Below, piece by piece: positions 27,516 to 36,238 of a stretch of 64,000 bases of DNA (the stretch's first letter is position 1; each line of letters starts with the position of its first letter). The notes beneath the pieces are model-generated. The model was not told the origin of the DNA. It saw only the letters and a list, made by a program, of their open reading frames with translations, and made no database searches. A program made the translations under genes and the position numbers. Source of the DNA: Bacillota bacterium (GTDB lineage Bacteria; Bacillota_A; Clostridia; Lachnospirales; Lachnospiraceae); NCBI GenBank assembly GCA_023443625.1, contig JAEZTQ010000064.1, forward strand, positions 1 through 64,000. The letters are read 5' to 3'.

Positions 27516-29600
27516 ATGACAAAAAAAATAGTCATTGTCGGTGCCGGCTATGCAGGTATCCTGACAGCGAAAAAACTAGCAAAGAAGCTTAAGAAAAGTG
27601 ATGTTGATATCACGATTATTGACAAAAACCCATTCCATACCATGTTAACTGAATTACATGAGGTGGCTGCAGACCGTGTGGATGAAGACAGCATTAAGAT
27701 TAGCTTAAAGAAAGTCTTTGCGGGAAGAAAGGTAAATGTAAAGTTAGATAAAGTTACCTCGATAGATTTTAATGGTAAAACTGTTGTTGGTGCCAATGAA
27801 TCCTATTCTTATGATTATTTGGTTCTGGCAGCAGGCTCAAAGCCAACCTTTTATGGTGTTCCAGGTGCTGAGGAATTTACCTTCAAACTTTGGTCTTATG
27901 ATGATGCAGTACTTTTGAAAGAGCATATACTTAATACCTTCCGTGCTGCATCCAGAGAAATCAATGAGGAAGAAAGAAAGAGACTGTTAACTTTCTACGT
28001 AGTTGGTGCCGGATTTACTGGTGTTGAGATGGTTGGCGAATTAGCAGAGTATGTACCAATTCTTTGTGAGAAATTTGAGATTAAAAGAAGTGATGTAACC
28101 TTAGTAAATATTGATGGTTTAAGTAGACCAATTCCCAATCTTCCAGAGAAATTATCAGCGAAAGTAACCAAGCGTCTGAACAAGATGGGTGTAGAGTTAG
28201 TATTAGACGCCCTTGTTACGAGTATTGACAAGAATTCTATTGAATACAAGAAGCAGGATAAAGTACAGCGTCAGGAAGTAGGTACTGTAATTTGGGCTGC
28301 AGGAATTCAAAGCAGTGATATCACTGCACAGGCTGGTGACTCTTTGGAGGTACAGCGTGGTGGACGTATTATGGTAGATGAATATCTACGTTCTACGAAG
28401 AACAAGGATGTTTATGTTATCGGTGATAATATGTACTTTGTAGCGGAGGGTGAAGAACGCCCTGTACCGCAGATGGTAGAAAACTGTGAGCAAAGTGCTG
28501 CTACATGTGCCCATAATATAGTAAGTGAGATTAAAGGCACTAGTGTAATGAAAGCATATAAACCAGCCTTTCATGGTGTTATGGTTAGTATTGGTGGACG
28601 TTATGGTGTTTGCCATGTGGGATTACCAAATCATTTCTTTAGTATGCCCTCCTTCTTGGCAATGTTTGCAAAGCATTTTATTAATATCGTTTATTTTGTA
28701 CAAGTACTTGGCTGGAACAAGGTGTTTAGCTATATCAAGCATGAGTTTTTCACCATTCGTAATTGCAGAAGCTTTGTTGGAGGACATTTGTCTAACAGAA
28801 CACCTAGCTTTTTATTAGTTGCACTTAGAGTATGGCTTGGTGCCGTATGGCTATTTGAAGGAATTATGAAAATTGTCGGTGGTTGGTTTGACAGTCCGAA
28901 GCTTACAGATTTCTTTGGTTATGCCAATGCTTGGTATGAAAATATTTTAAATCCTGCCGCTGGTGCTATTACACCGGATGGTGTATCCTCCTCTACCACA
29001 GCAGCAGCTGGGGCAGTAGCAAAGGCAGTATCAGTAGTATCAAGTGCTGTGACCGCACTACCTTCCTCTACGGATATGGTATCCGCAGCAACGGGTGCAG
29101 CAGATGCAGTTTCTTCAGCAACAGGAGCAGCAGAGACAGTGAGTGCAGCTGGTAAGGCTCTTATTAATTTTGATATCTTAGGATTAGTTCGAATTATTTT
29201 TGTGACCGGTAAAGATGTAGCAAGCGCAACATTAGGTGATTATGCCTTTAAGCTGGATATTCCAGTGATGAACTGGTTCTTGGATAAGTTTATTTTGCCC
29301 TATGATGGTGTTCAGTTAGCAATGCAGATATTTATAGTAGTTGCAGAGATTCTCATTGGTTTAGCTTTAATTGGCGGATTATTTACAACTCCAGCCGCTG
29401 CTTTTTCTTTAATATTACAGTTTATGTTTGTATGTACTACAGGTTTATATTTAGGAACCTTCTGGATGATATTTGCTGCCATAGCAGTATTAATTGGTGC
29501 AGGCAGAACCTTAGGACTTGATTATTATGCAATGCCTGGATTAAAGAAGCTGTGGAGGAAATTACCACTTGTAAGAAAGTTGTATATCTATAATGATTAA
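27516..29600 (+). CDS. ndh2: Type II NADH dehydrogenase with C-terminal membrane domain (EET-type Ndh2)
   Basis: Residues 1 to about 400 form an FAD/NAD(P)H oxidoreductase: IVIVGAGYAGILTAKKL at the N terminus, a second Rossmann motif VVGAGFTGVEMVGELAEY, and the FAD-binding VYVIGDN. From about residue 425 it is a DoxX-like membrane domain (RVWLGAVWLFEGIMKIVGG..GLFTTPAAAFSLILQFMFV). Plain NDH-2 enzymes stop at about 400 residues; the extra membrane domain is a feature of the Listeria extracellular electron transfer Ndh2. Residues about 480-550 are an Ala/Ser/Thr/Val-rich low-complexity insert that interrupts the membrane domain. It should reduce a membrane quinone with NADH. It heads the cluster and overlaps the next gene by eight bases. 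Confidence 0.9.
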   Translation: MTKKIVIVGAGYAGILTAKKLAKKLKKSDVDITIIDKNPFHTMLTELHEVAADRVDEDSIKISLKKVFAGRKVNVKLDKVTSIDFNGKTVVGANESYSYDYLVLAAGSKPTFYGVPGAEEFTFKLWSYDDAVLLKEHILNTFRAASREINEEERKRLLTFYVVGAGFTGVEMVGELAEYVPILCEKFEIKRSDVTLVNIDGLSRPIPNLPEKLSAKVTKRLNKMGVELVLDALVTSIDKNSIEYKKQDKVQRQEVGTVIWAAGIQSSDITAQAGDSLEVQRGGRIMVDEYLRSTKNKDVYVIGDNMYFVAEGEERPVPQMVENCEQSAATCAHNIVSEIKGTSVMKAYKPAFHGVMVSIGGRYGVCHVGLPNHFFSMPSFLAMFAKHFINIVYFVQVLGWNKVFSYIKHEFFTIRNCRSFVGGHLSNRTPSFLLVALRVWLGAVWLFEGIMKIVGGWFDSPKLTDFFGYANAWYENILNPAAGAITPDGVSSSTTAAAGAVAKAVSVVSSAVTALPSSTDMVSAATGAADAVSSATGAAETVSAAGKALINFDILGLVRIIFVTGKDVASATLGDYAFKLDIPVMNWFLDKFILPYDGVQLAMQIFIVVAEILIGLALIGGLFTTPAAAFSLILQFMFVCTTGLYLGTFWMIFAAIAVLIGAGRTLGLDYYAMPGLKKLWRKLPLVRKLYIYND

Positions 29601-30579
29601 TAAAATGAATGAGGAAAAGAATATTGAATTTTTGACTTATGAAGAAGCTATCACTCAGGTGAAAGAAGAAGTAGATTGTGTATTAAAGAAATCACCATTC
29701 ATTATTCGTGAGTATCTGACACACTTATCTCTGTCTCAAGGTAAATTTATTAGAGCAGTTTCTTTGATTACTTGTGCTGAGGATCAGGAGTCTAAAATCC
29801 ATCCTAACGCAGTGAAAGTAGCGGCGGCTATAGAGATTTTACATCTTGCAACCCTAGTACACGATGATGTTATAGATAATGCTGATCTTAGGCGAGGGAA
29901 AGCTACTTTACAGAAGAAATACGGACAAAAAACCGCAGTTATTTGTGGAGATTATCTTCTCAGTTTAGCGTTGAGAATGATATTTACTTTAACCCAGAAG
30001 AAGGACTATCTGGATATTAATATACCGGATTATATAGGTAAGCTATGTCTGGGTGAATTAAATCAGCATATTAATAATAGAAATTTGAAACTATCAATAT
30101 ATCAGTATTTTAAGATAATATCTGGTAAAACTGCTGCTCTTTTTGAAGCTTCCTTCTTAGCGGGAGCAGTGATAGCCGGATGTAGCGAGAAAGAAGCTAT
30201 AAAGTATAGACGGATTGGTAATTATATTGGAATGATTTTTCAGTTAACCGATGATTGTATTGATTTTGATACTACAGTTGAGGAAGCAAATAAACCAGTT
30301 CAATCTGATTATGAGCAAGGAGTCATTACACTTCCCGTTATTCATGCACTGAATGAATGTGAAGCCTTTAGAGAAAAAGCTACGAATGCTCAGGTAACAA
30401 GGGAAGAGATTAATGAGGCTGTGGCACAAACCCAGGGACTTTTGTTTACCAAATTAGTAATTAAGAAATATTATAATAAAACTATAAAAGGTATCAATGA
30501 GTTGGATCTAACCGAGAACAAAAAAGAAAGGTTGCTTACAATCTTAGGAAAAGCTTCACGCTTAGTTCTCCCTAAATAA
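29593..30579 (+). CDS. dmkB: Polyprenyl diphosphate synthase (DmkB-like)
   Basis: This 328-residue trans-prenyltransferase has two Asp-rich motifs, LVHDDVIDNADLRRG and LTDDCIDFD, which bind magnesium-diphosphate. It makes the isoprenoid tail of a quinone. The frame overlaps ndh2 by eight bases, which suggests translational coupling; there is no strong ribosome site, and ATG 29605 is an alternative start. It lies beside a UbiA prenyltransferase, as in the demethylmenaquinone-making part of flavin-based electron-export loci. The gene symbol is transferred from that context. Confidence 0.88.
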   Translation: MINKMNEEKNIEFLTYEEAITQVKEEVDCVLKKSPFIIREYLTHLSLSQGKFIRAVSLITCAEDQESKIHPNAVKVAAAIEILHLATLVHDDVIDNADLRRGKATLQKKYGQKTAVICGDYLLSLALRMIFTLTQKKDYLDINIPDYIGKLCLGELNQHINNRNLKLSIYQYFKIISGKTAALFEASFLAGAVIAGCSEKEAIKYRRIGNYIGMIFQLTDDCIDFDTTVEEANKPVQSDYEQGVITLPVIHALNECEAFREKATNAQVTREEINEAVAQTQGLLFTKLVIKKYYNKTIKGINELDLTENKKERLLTILGKASRLVLPK

Positions 30580-30616
30580 ATTTGCCATAAATAAATGGGA
30601 TAGAAAGGGTAAAATT

Positions 30617-31519
30617 TTGTTAAAAAGATTTTTACATTTTACAGAAATCACAACAAAAATCACAAGCACATTTACTTTTGCAATGACCATAGCCTTTTTG
30701 CTATACCAAGGACAGAACATTAATTGGAAGCTGACCCTTATATTCTTTGCAGCAATGTTTCTATTTGATCTAACAACGACTGGAATCAATAATTATATTG
30801 ATTCTAAAGAAAATGGTCAGATTTTAGATTTTAACAGGAAGACAGCCCTAATCATAATATATTGTTTGTTTGGAATAAGCATGGCTTTGGGCTTGTACTT
30901 AGTTTATTTGACTGATTTAGTGATATTGTTAGCCGGTGGGATATGCTTTATATGCGGAGTTTTATATACTTACGGTCCTGTGCCAATCTCGCGGTTACCT
31001 TTGGGAGAGATTTTCTCTGGTTTCTTTTATGGAGTGATGATACCCTTTATCATCATATACATTAATACACCCCAAGGGTATTTTTTAACATACCAATTAA
31101 GGGGGGGCACCTTATCTTTAGAGCTTAATATCATTTCCTTTATAACCTTGATATTACTTGCAATCATACCCTTTTGTACAACAGCAAATATCATGTTGGC
31201 TAATAATATCTGCGACTTAGAAAGTGATATAGCTGTAAAGAGATATACCCTGCCTTATTATATTGGGAAGATGGCCCTGCCATTATTTGCTGGACTATAT
31301 TATTTAACGTATCTAGCAATAATTGTGATGGTGATATTCAAAATCTTATCACCACTATGCTTGCTTTCCCTACTGTCTTTAGTAATTGTACAGAAGAATA
31401 TAAATATTTTTAGAAAAAAACAGGAAAAGGCAGTTACCTTTATTTGTGCAATTAAAAATTTTATAATAATTATGGGATTTGACACCTTGTTGATTTTCAT
31501 TAGTATATTATTTTCATAA
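30617..31519 (+). CDS. dmkA: UbiA-family prenyltransferase (DmkA/MenA-like)
   Basis: This 300-residue integral membrane prenyltransferase has about eight helices. The two Asp-rich motifs are GINNYIDSKENG near residues 54-65 and NNICDLESD near 196-204. It probably attaches the DmkB-made tail to 1,4-dihydroxy-2-naphthoate to make demethylmenaquinone. It starts with TTG at 30617 behind GAAAGGG. Its substrate is inferred from the cluster. Confidence 0.87.
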   Translation: MLKRFLHFTEITTKITSTFTFAMTIAFLLYQGQNINWKLTLIFFAAMFLFDLTTTGINNYIDSKENGQILDFNRKTALIIIYCLFGISMALGLYLVYLTDLVILLAGGICFICGVLYTYGPVPISRLPLGEIFSGFFYGVMIPFIIIYINTPQGYFLTYQLRGGTLSLELNIISFITLILLAIIPFCTTANIMLANNICDLESDIAVKRYTLPYYIGKMALPLFAGLYYLTYLAIIVMVIFKILSPLCLLSLLSLVIVQKNINIFRKKQEKAVTFICAIKNFIIIMGFDTLLIFISILFS

Positions 31520-31629
31520 GGCTAGTAAACTCTTTGTTGGTTTTTATTCGATGATAAGGGTTTATAATCTATTAAGAGAACGTTTATTATTCTGATTCAT
31601 TGGATCGGATTAATATATTTAAATGTATA

Positions 31630-31642
31630 CCGCCAAAGGCGG
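31630..31642 (+). promoter_or_regulatory. Short hairpin before the pplA ribosome site
   Basis: CCGCCAAAGGCGG is a perfect five-base-pair stem with an AAA loop, placed seven bases before GGAGG of the lipoprotein gene. It may stabilise a processed transcript or modulate translation. Confidence 0.4.
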
Positions 31643-31660
31643 AAGAATGGAGGATATTTA

Positions 31661-32734
31661 ATGAAGAAGATTTTAACATTACTACTTAGCTTGACATTAG
31701 TAGTGTCCATGTTCGCAGCATGCGGTAAGAAAAATGATGCGGATGATACTAAGGATAATGTATCAACACCAGCACCCACAACTGCAGCAGGTGCAGATGT
31801 AACCGAAGGTGCAGCAAAGACAGGACTTGCTGTTATTAACTCAGTAGCAAAATCAGCAAGCGCTGGTGATAAAGACGGCGTTGCAGAAATCAGCTCTACA
31901 GTGGTTGCTGTATTAGTTGGCGAAGATGGAAAAATCATCGATGCTAAAATTGATGCTGCTCAGACAAAGATTAACTTCTCTAAAGAAGGTAAACTTATAA
32001 CAGATTTAGCTACTGCATTCAAATCCAAACAAGAGCTTGGTGCTGAATACGGGATGGTTAAGAATTCCGGTATTGGTAAAGAGTGGTTCGAGCAAGCAAA
32101 TGCTCTTGCAGCTTACGTTAAAGGTAAGACAGTAGAAGAAGTAAAAGGTATTGCAGTTAATGAAACAGGAGCACCAGCTGATGCTGATTTAGCAGCTTCT
32201 GTGACTATTAAAATTGGTGATTATATCGCTGCAATTGAAAAAGCTGTAGCTAATGCACAGGTATTAGGTGCTAGCAGCGCAGATAAACTTGGTCTTGCAA
32301 TTACTACAGATATAGCTAAGTCTACAGATGTTACTGCTGATAAAGAAGGTTTAGCACAGGCTTATTCTTTCTATGCAGCAACAACTACTTCCGCTGATGG
32401 TAAAATCACTAGCTGTTTACTTGACTCCTCTCAAGCAGGTGTTAACTTTGATGCTACTGGTACTATCACTACTGATTTAACCGTTGCTCCTCAGACTAAA
32501 CAGGAAATTAAAGAAGGCTACGGAATGGGTAAGGTTTCCGGCATTGGCAAAGAGTGGTACCAACAAGCAAATGCATTTGCAGCTTATGCAACAGGAAAAA
32601 CTGTTGATGAAGTTAAGGGTATTGCTTTAACTGAAACTGGAGCTCCTTCCGATGCAGATTTAGCAGCTTCTGTAACTGTTAAGGTTGGTTCTTTCCTTAC
32701 TGTTATTGAGAAAGCAGTTGCTAACGCAAAATAA
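31661..32734 (+). CDS. pplA: Twin-domain FMN-carrier lipoprotein (PplA-like)
   Basis: This 357-residue lipoprotein has a signal peptide with lipobox FAAC (Cys21). An Asp/Thr-rich linker is followed by two homologous domains (about 45-200 and 205-357). Each ends with the same block: GKTVxEVKGIAxxETGAPxDADLAASVT. The motif DADLAAS (174-180 and 331-337) aligns with the ApbE flavinylation motif D-x-x-(S/T)-G-A-(T/S), with Ser180 and Ser337 as candidate FMN acceptors. In Listeria, PplA carries two covalent FMN and hands electrons to extracellular acceptors. A GGAGG site precedes ATG, and a terminator follows. The function is inferred from the neighbours. Confidence 0.85.
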   Translation: MKKILTLLLSLTLVVSMFAACGKKNDADDTKDNVSTPAPTTAAGADVTEGAAKTGLAVINSVAKSASAGDKDGVAEISSTVVAVLVGEDGKIIDAKIDAAQTKINFSKEGKLITDLATAFKSKQELGAEYGMVKNSGIGKEWFEQANALAAYVKGKTVEEVKGIAVNETGAPADADLAASVTIKIGDYIAAIEKAVANAQVLGASSADKLGLAITTDIAKSTDVTADKEGLAQAYSFYAATTTSADGKITSCLLDSSQAGVNFDATGTITTDLTVAPQTKQEIKEGYGMGKVSGIGKEWYQQANAFAAYATGKTVDEVKGIALTETGAPSDADLAASVTVKVGSFLTVIEKAVANAK

Positions 32735-32793
32735 TATTATACAATTAATTGTTAAATTATACCCTAAGATGGTGATATAATTCAATTAAGAAT

Positions 32794-32841
32794 TGGGGGG
32801 TAAATCATCAATTCCTGTAAGATGATTATCCCCCATTTTTA
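32794..32841 (+). terminator. Terminator after pplA
   Basis: GGGGGGtaaATCATC pairs with GATGATtatCCCCC and is followed by ATTTTTAT. It separates pplA from the ApbE gene, which must be reached by read-through or its own promoter. Confidence 0.8.
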
Positions 32842-33009
32842 TAGCTGGTATAATGAAACAATAAGTAGTAAAAACATTAATAATAAAAAGCATGGATGTA
32901 TTAATTATATATAGAGTAGATAGAATTCTATTATAATGTTTATGAATTATAAAGCGGGTAGAATGCTATCTACTGTGTATATAACTAGTATTATATAGCT
33001 GGTATAAGG

Positions 33010-33093
33010 TAATGGAAATAAAGTAATGGAAACAAAGTAATGGAAACAAAGCAATGGAAACAAAGCAATGGAAACAAAATAATGGAAATAAAT
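33010..33093. repeat. 14-bp tandem repeat, block 1 (six units)
   Basis: There are six back-to-back 14-bp units of consensus YAATGGAAAYAAAG. Period 14 is not a multiple of three and no ribosome site precedes it, so it is non-coding. It lies in the gap between pplA and the ApbE gene. Confidence 0.9.
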
Positions 33094-33127
33094 GAAATTA
33101 AGTGTAATAATTAAGTGAGATATATAG

Positions 33128-33261
33128 TAAGTGAAATAAAGCAAGTAAAATAAAGTAAGTGAAATAAAGCAAGTGAAATAAAGTAAGTAAAATAAGTATG
33201 TGTAATAAAGTGAGCATAATAAAGTAAGCAGAAGTAAGTAGAATAAAGTAAGTGCAACTTA
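33128..33261. repeat. 14-bp tandem repeat, block 2 (about ten decayed units)
   Basis: The units follow consensus YAAGTGAAATAAAG, with four exact-length units first (33128-33183), then units with one- to four-base deletions. The consensus differs from block 1 at two or three positions, so both blocks probably expanded from one ancestor. There are no spacers, so it is not a CRISPR. Confidence 0.85.
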
Positions 33262-33317
33262 GACAGAGCATACTTATATAAGAATTCTTACATAAGAAAT
33301 ATGAGGTGAAGGAATTG

Positions 33318-34370
33318 ATGAAAAAGATAATTGCCAGCCTTATGCTGGTTGCAATGATATGTAATCTTAGTGCCTGTGGATATAGGAAGGAGCAGCGCTA
33401 TGAGGCAAGTTTTCTTAATCTATTTGACACTGTAACAAAGATTGTAGGCTATGCTAAGTCCAAAGAGGAGTTTGCTGATTATGCGCAAATGATCCATGAT
33501 GAGTTAGAAAAATATCATCAGCTATATGATATATATAACAACTATGAAGGGATTAATAATATAAAGACCATCAACGACAATGCTGGCGTGGCACCCGTTA
33601 AGGTGGATAAGGAAATTATTGATCTTCTGCTATTATCCAAGGAGGCATATGAGCTTTCCCATGGTAAGAAAAACATTGCATTCGGGTCAGTCTTAACTCT
33701 CTGGCATCAATATAGAACAGAGGGGATAGATAATCCAGATAATGCAGCCTTACCTCCCATGGAGGAGTTAGTAGCAAGGAAAGAGCATACGGATATTAAT
33801 GATGTAATCATTGATGAACAAGCCTCTACGGTATATTTGCAGGATCCCCAGATGAGTCTTGATGTAGGGGCAATTGCTAAGGGCTATGCAACAGAGAGAG
33901 TGAGTAAATATATTGAGGCACAGGGCTTTAAGCATGGGATGCTATCTGTTGGTGGTAATGTTAGAACCATTGGGAGTAAGCTGGAAGGTAAGACTAAGGA
34001 CGAATTTTGGAGTGTTGGTATTCAAAATCCAGATTTAGAGAGTGAGGAAAAGACCATCTACATTCTTAACCTTAAGGATTTTTCCCTGGTCACCAGTGGA
34101 GTATATGAAAGGTATTATACCGTGGATGGTCAGAGATATCATCATATTATTGATCCTGATACATTAATGCCCTCTAATAATTATCAATCAGTTTCTGTGG
34201 TTTGCAGAGATTCTGGAATGGCAGATGCCCTAACTACTATCATATTCAATATGTCACAAGAGGAGGGACTTAAGCTTATAGAATCCCTGGGGGATACAGA
34301 AGCATTATGGGTCATGAATGATGGATCCATGAAATACAGTGATGGGTTTGAAGCCTTTATTAAGGAGTAA
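33318..34370 (+). CDS. fmnB: ApbE-type FAD:protein FMN transferase lipoprotein (FmnB-like)
   Basis: ApbE enzymes move FMN from FAD to Thr or Ser of extracytoplasmic carrier proteins. Motifs include FLNLFDTVTKIVGY, SLDVGAIAKGYATERVSKYIE, MLSVGGNVRTIG and the metal-site region HHIIDPDTLMPSN..DSGMADALTT. The lipobox LSAC gives Cys20, so it is anchored outside the membrane beside PplA. I start at ATG 33318, with GAGGTGAAGG just upstream; GTG 33306 lies inside that site. Likely substrates are PplA and possibly RnfD and RnfG. The next gene starts 2 bp after its stop. Confidence 0.93.
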   Translation: MKKIIASLMLVAMICNLSACGYRKEQRYEASFLNLFDTVTKIVGYAKSKEEFADYAQMIHDELEKYHQLYDIYNNYEGINNIKTINDNAGVAPVKVDKEIIDLLLLSKEAYELSHGKKNIAFGSVLTLWHQYRTEGIDNPDNAALPPMEELVARKEHTDINDVIIDEQASTVYLQDPQMSLDVGAIAKGYATERVSKYIEAQGFKHGMLSVGGNVRTIGSKLEGKTKDEFWSVGIQNPDLESEEKTIYILNLKDFSLVTSGVYERYYTVDGQRYHHIIDPDTLMPSNNYQSVSVVCRDSGMADALTTIIFNMSQEEGLKLIESLGDTEALWVMNDGSMKYSDGFEAFIKE

Positions 34371-34372
34371 TA

Positions 34373-34861
34373 ATGAAGTCATATAATGTAGCAAAATTTG
34401 GAATGTTCGTAGCTCTGGCTTTTCTTTTAAGCTATATTGAAAGTTTGTTTCCTATCCCTATACCAGTACCAGGTATTAAAATAGGATTGGCTAATTTGGT
34501 AGTAATTTGTGGTCTCTATACCATGGGTGTGAAGGAAGCATTTGTTTTATCCATAATACGAATAATTTTAGTTGGCTTTACTTTCGGTAATCCGTCCACC
34601 ATGCTTTTTAGTATGGCAGGAGGTATCCTAAGCTGGGCTTGTATGACCTTGCTTTCTAAGGTAAAGAGCTTTAGTGTGATAGGGGTCAGTGTAGTAGGTG
34701 GAATTGCCCATAATGTAGGTCAAATTATGGTTGCAGCCCTGGTGGTTAATAATATAGCACTAGTATTTTATCTGCCAATTTTATTAATATCAGGTGTTAT
34801 TACCGGAGCTATCATTGGATTCCTGGGTGCCATCATTGTAAATACAATAAAGAAAACTTAA
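34373..34861 (+). CDS. eetB: Gx-transporter / EetB-like membrane protein
   Basis: This 162-residue hydrophobic protein has about five membrane helices. Motifs include FPIPIPVPGIKIGLANLVVI, often annotated as heptaprenyl diphosphate synthase component I or Gx transporter (ECF S-component-like fold). The Listeria electron-export locus has such a gene (eetB) beside eetA. No NusG-II-domain EetA gene is seen here. It could instead import a small precursor. It is tightly coupled to the ApbE gene. Confidence 0.8.
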   Translation: MKSYNVAKFGMFVALAFLLSYIESLFPIPIPVPGIKIGLANLVVICGLYTMGVKEAFVLSIIRIILVGFTFGNPSTMLFSMAGGILSWACMTLLSKVKSFSVIGVSVVGGIAHNVGQIMVAALVVNNIALVFYLPILLISGVITGAIIGFLGAIIVNTIKKT

Positions 34862-34912
34862 AGACTTCGGATGGGGATTTCATTATACTTTCCAGAGAAT
34901 AAACATAGATAA

Positions 34913-34967
34913 AGCCTCTGTCATTGAATGATTTTCCATAAGAGAAAAATATTAAATGACAGAGGCT
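34913..34967. terminator. Bidirectional terminator between convergent genes
   Basis: A 13-bp perfect stem (AGCCTCTGTCATT with AATGACAGAGGCT) lies between the end of the electron-export cluster and the convergent TraB-like gene. Confidence 0.8.
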
Positions 34968-34983
34968 CTTATCTTATCCTGAC

Positions 34984-36147
34984 TTAAGCTAATAGATTAC
35001 GTATTAAATCTGTTCCTGCAATAAGGGTACCTAGGGTACCGCCTAGATTACTCATTATAATTACAAGTAAAATCTTTAGGAAACGGTTTTTAAATATTCC
35101 TTTGATGCTGTAGATATCCGTTGGTATATTCTCAACATCTTTTACTGTTGGTTTCTTTAAGGTGGCTTCTGTAAGTCCAGCAAACCAACCACAGGCTAGT
35201 AAAGGATGAAGTGTAGTAATGGGTGCAGCCACAAAGGAGGTAAGGATGCTAAGTGGATGGGCCAGTGAAAAGGTGGTAAATAGTGCTGCTAAGGCGCCAG
35301 TCCACAGAATCCATGCAGATAGTTGGCGAAGACCATCATGGATATTGAGTACAAAGGAATATACTAATAAGCCTGTTATGATGGCAGGAATGATCCATCC
35401 AGCTACCTTTGAAAACTTACTTTTTGCCGGTACTTCAGAGATTTCTGCAATATTTTGATCCTTAAAAATCTCTTCCTTAATGCCGGGTACATGAGCACCG
35501 CCAAGAACTGCTACCACTTTCGTGCCTGGAGCATTCTTTATATGATATGCCAGATACTGATCTCTTTCGCTGATCAGGATTTCTCCCACCTTAGGGAATT
35601 GCTCTCTCATGCTAGTCAGGGCTTCCTCCAGGGTATCGGTTTGCAATAAATTCTCTAAATCTTCATTGGTAATCTCATTTTCCTCTTCATCACCCGAGAA
35701 CATAAAGGCAAAGAATAATTTCATCTTCTCCAGGAATTTCATTTTACGCCAAATACGAAGAAAAGTTGTCTGGATGCTGCGATCAGCTAAAACAAGAGTT
35801 GCCCCAATTTCTTCTGCGCTTTTCATGCCCTGTATCATCTCACCGCCGAGGGTAGAATCTAATTTCTTAGCCATTCTCTTCTGATAGGAACTAAGAATCA
35901 AATTGGCGATAAGAAAACCGATTTTCTTATCTTTGATAACCTTAATGATATCTGTATCTTCCCAAGCCTTAGGGTTTTTCATGTTTTGGTAGCGTTGCTC
36001 ATCTAGCTCAATACAAACACTATCAGGACGTTCGTCCTCTATTACCTGCTTCACTAGCTCAGCACTTTGCTTTGATACATGGGCTGTGGCTATGAGAATT
36101 AGTTCTTTATCATTATATTGTATTTTAGATACATTATCTTGATTCAT
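34984..36147 (-). CDS. TraB/PrgY-family membrane protein
   Basis: The protein has 387 residues. The N-terminal half is a TraB (Tiki-fold) domain with LIATAHVSKQSAELVKQVIEDERPDSVCIELDEQRY and GGAHVPGI near residue 218, putative metal-binding motifs. The C-terminal third has several membrane helices (IIPAIITGLLVYSFV, LWTGALAALFTTFSLAHPLSILTSFVAAPITTLHPLLACGW). Relatives include the enterococcal pheromone-shutdown protein TraB/PrgY and may be membrane proteases. The substrate here is unknown. Confidence 0.85.
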   Translation of the reverse strand: MNQDNVSKIQYNDKELILIATAHVSKQSAELVKQVIEDERPDSVCIELDEQRYQNMKNPKAWEDTDIIKVIKDKKIGFLIANLILSSYQKRMAKKLDSTLGGEMIQGMKSAEEIGATLVLADRSIQTTFLRIWRKMKFLEKMKLFFAFMFSGDEEENEITNEDLENLLQTDTLEEALTSMREQFPKVGEILISERDQYLAYHIKNAPGTKVVAVLGGAHVPGIKEEIFKDQNIAEISEVPAKSKFSKVAGWIIPAIITGLLVYSFVLNIHDGLRQLSAWILWTGALAALFTTFSLAHPLSILTSFVAAPITTLHPLLACGWFAGLTEATLKKPTVKDVENIPTDIYSIKGIFKNRFLKILLVIIMSNLGGTLGTLIAGTDLIRNLLA

Positions 36148-36238
36148 TGGTTATTACCTTTCAATTTGTTTTGATGGTTTCCAAATATGTTTTATCATAT
36201 AAGGAAGTATACTATTATTAAAATTTCAAGTCAAGTAA

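Noticed and set aside
33010..33261. Possible CRISPR array
   Set aside because: The 14-bp units are contiguous with no spacers, and no cas genes are in the window.
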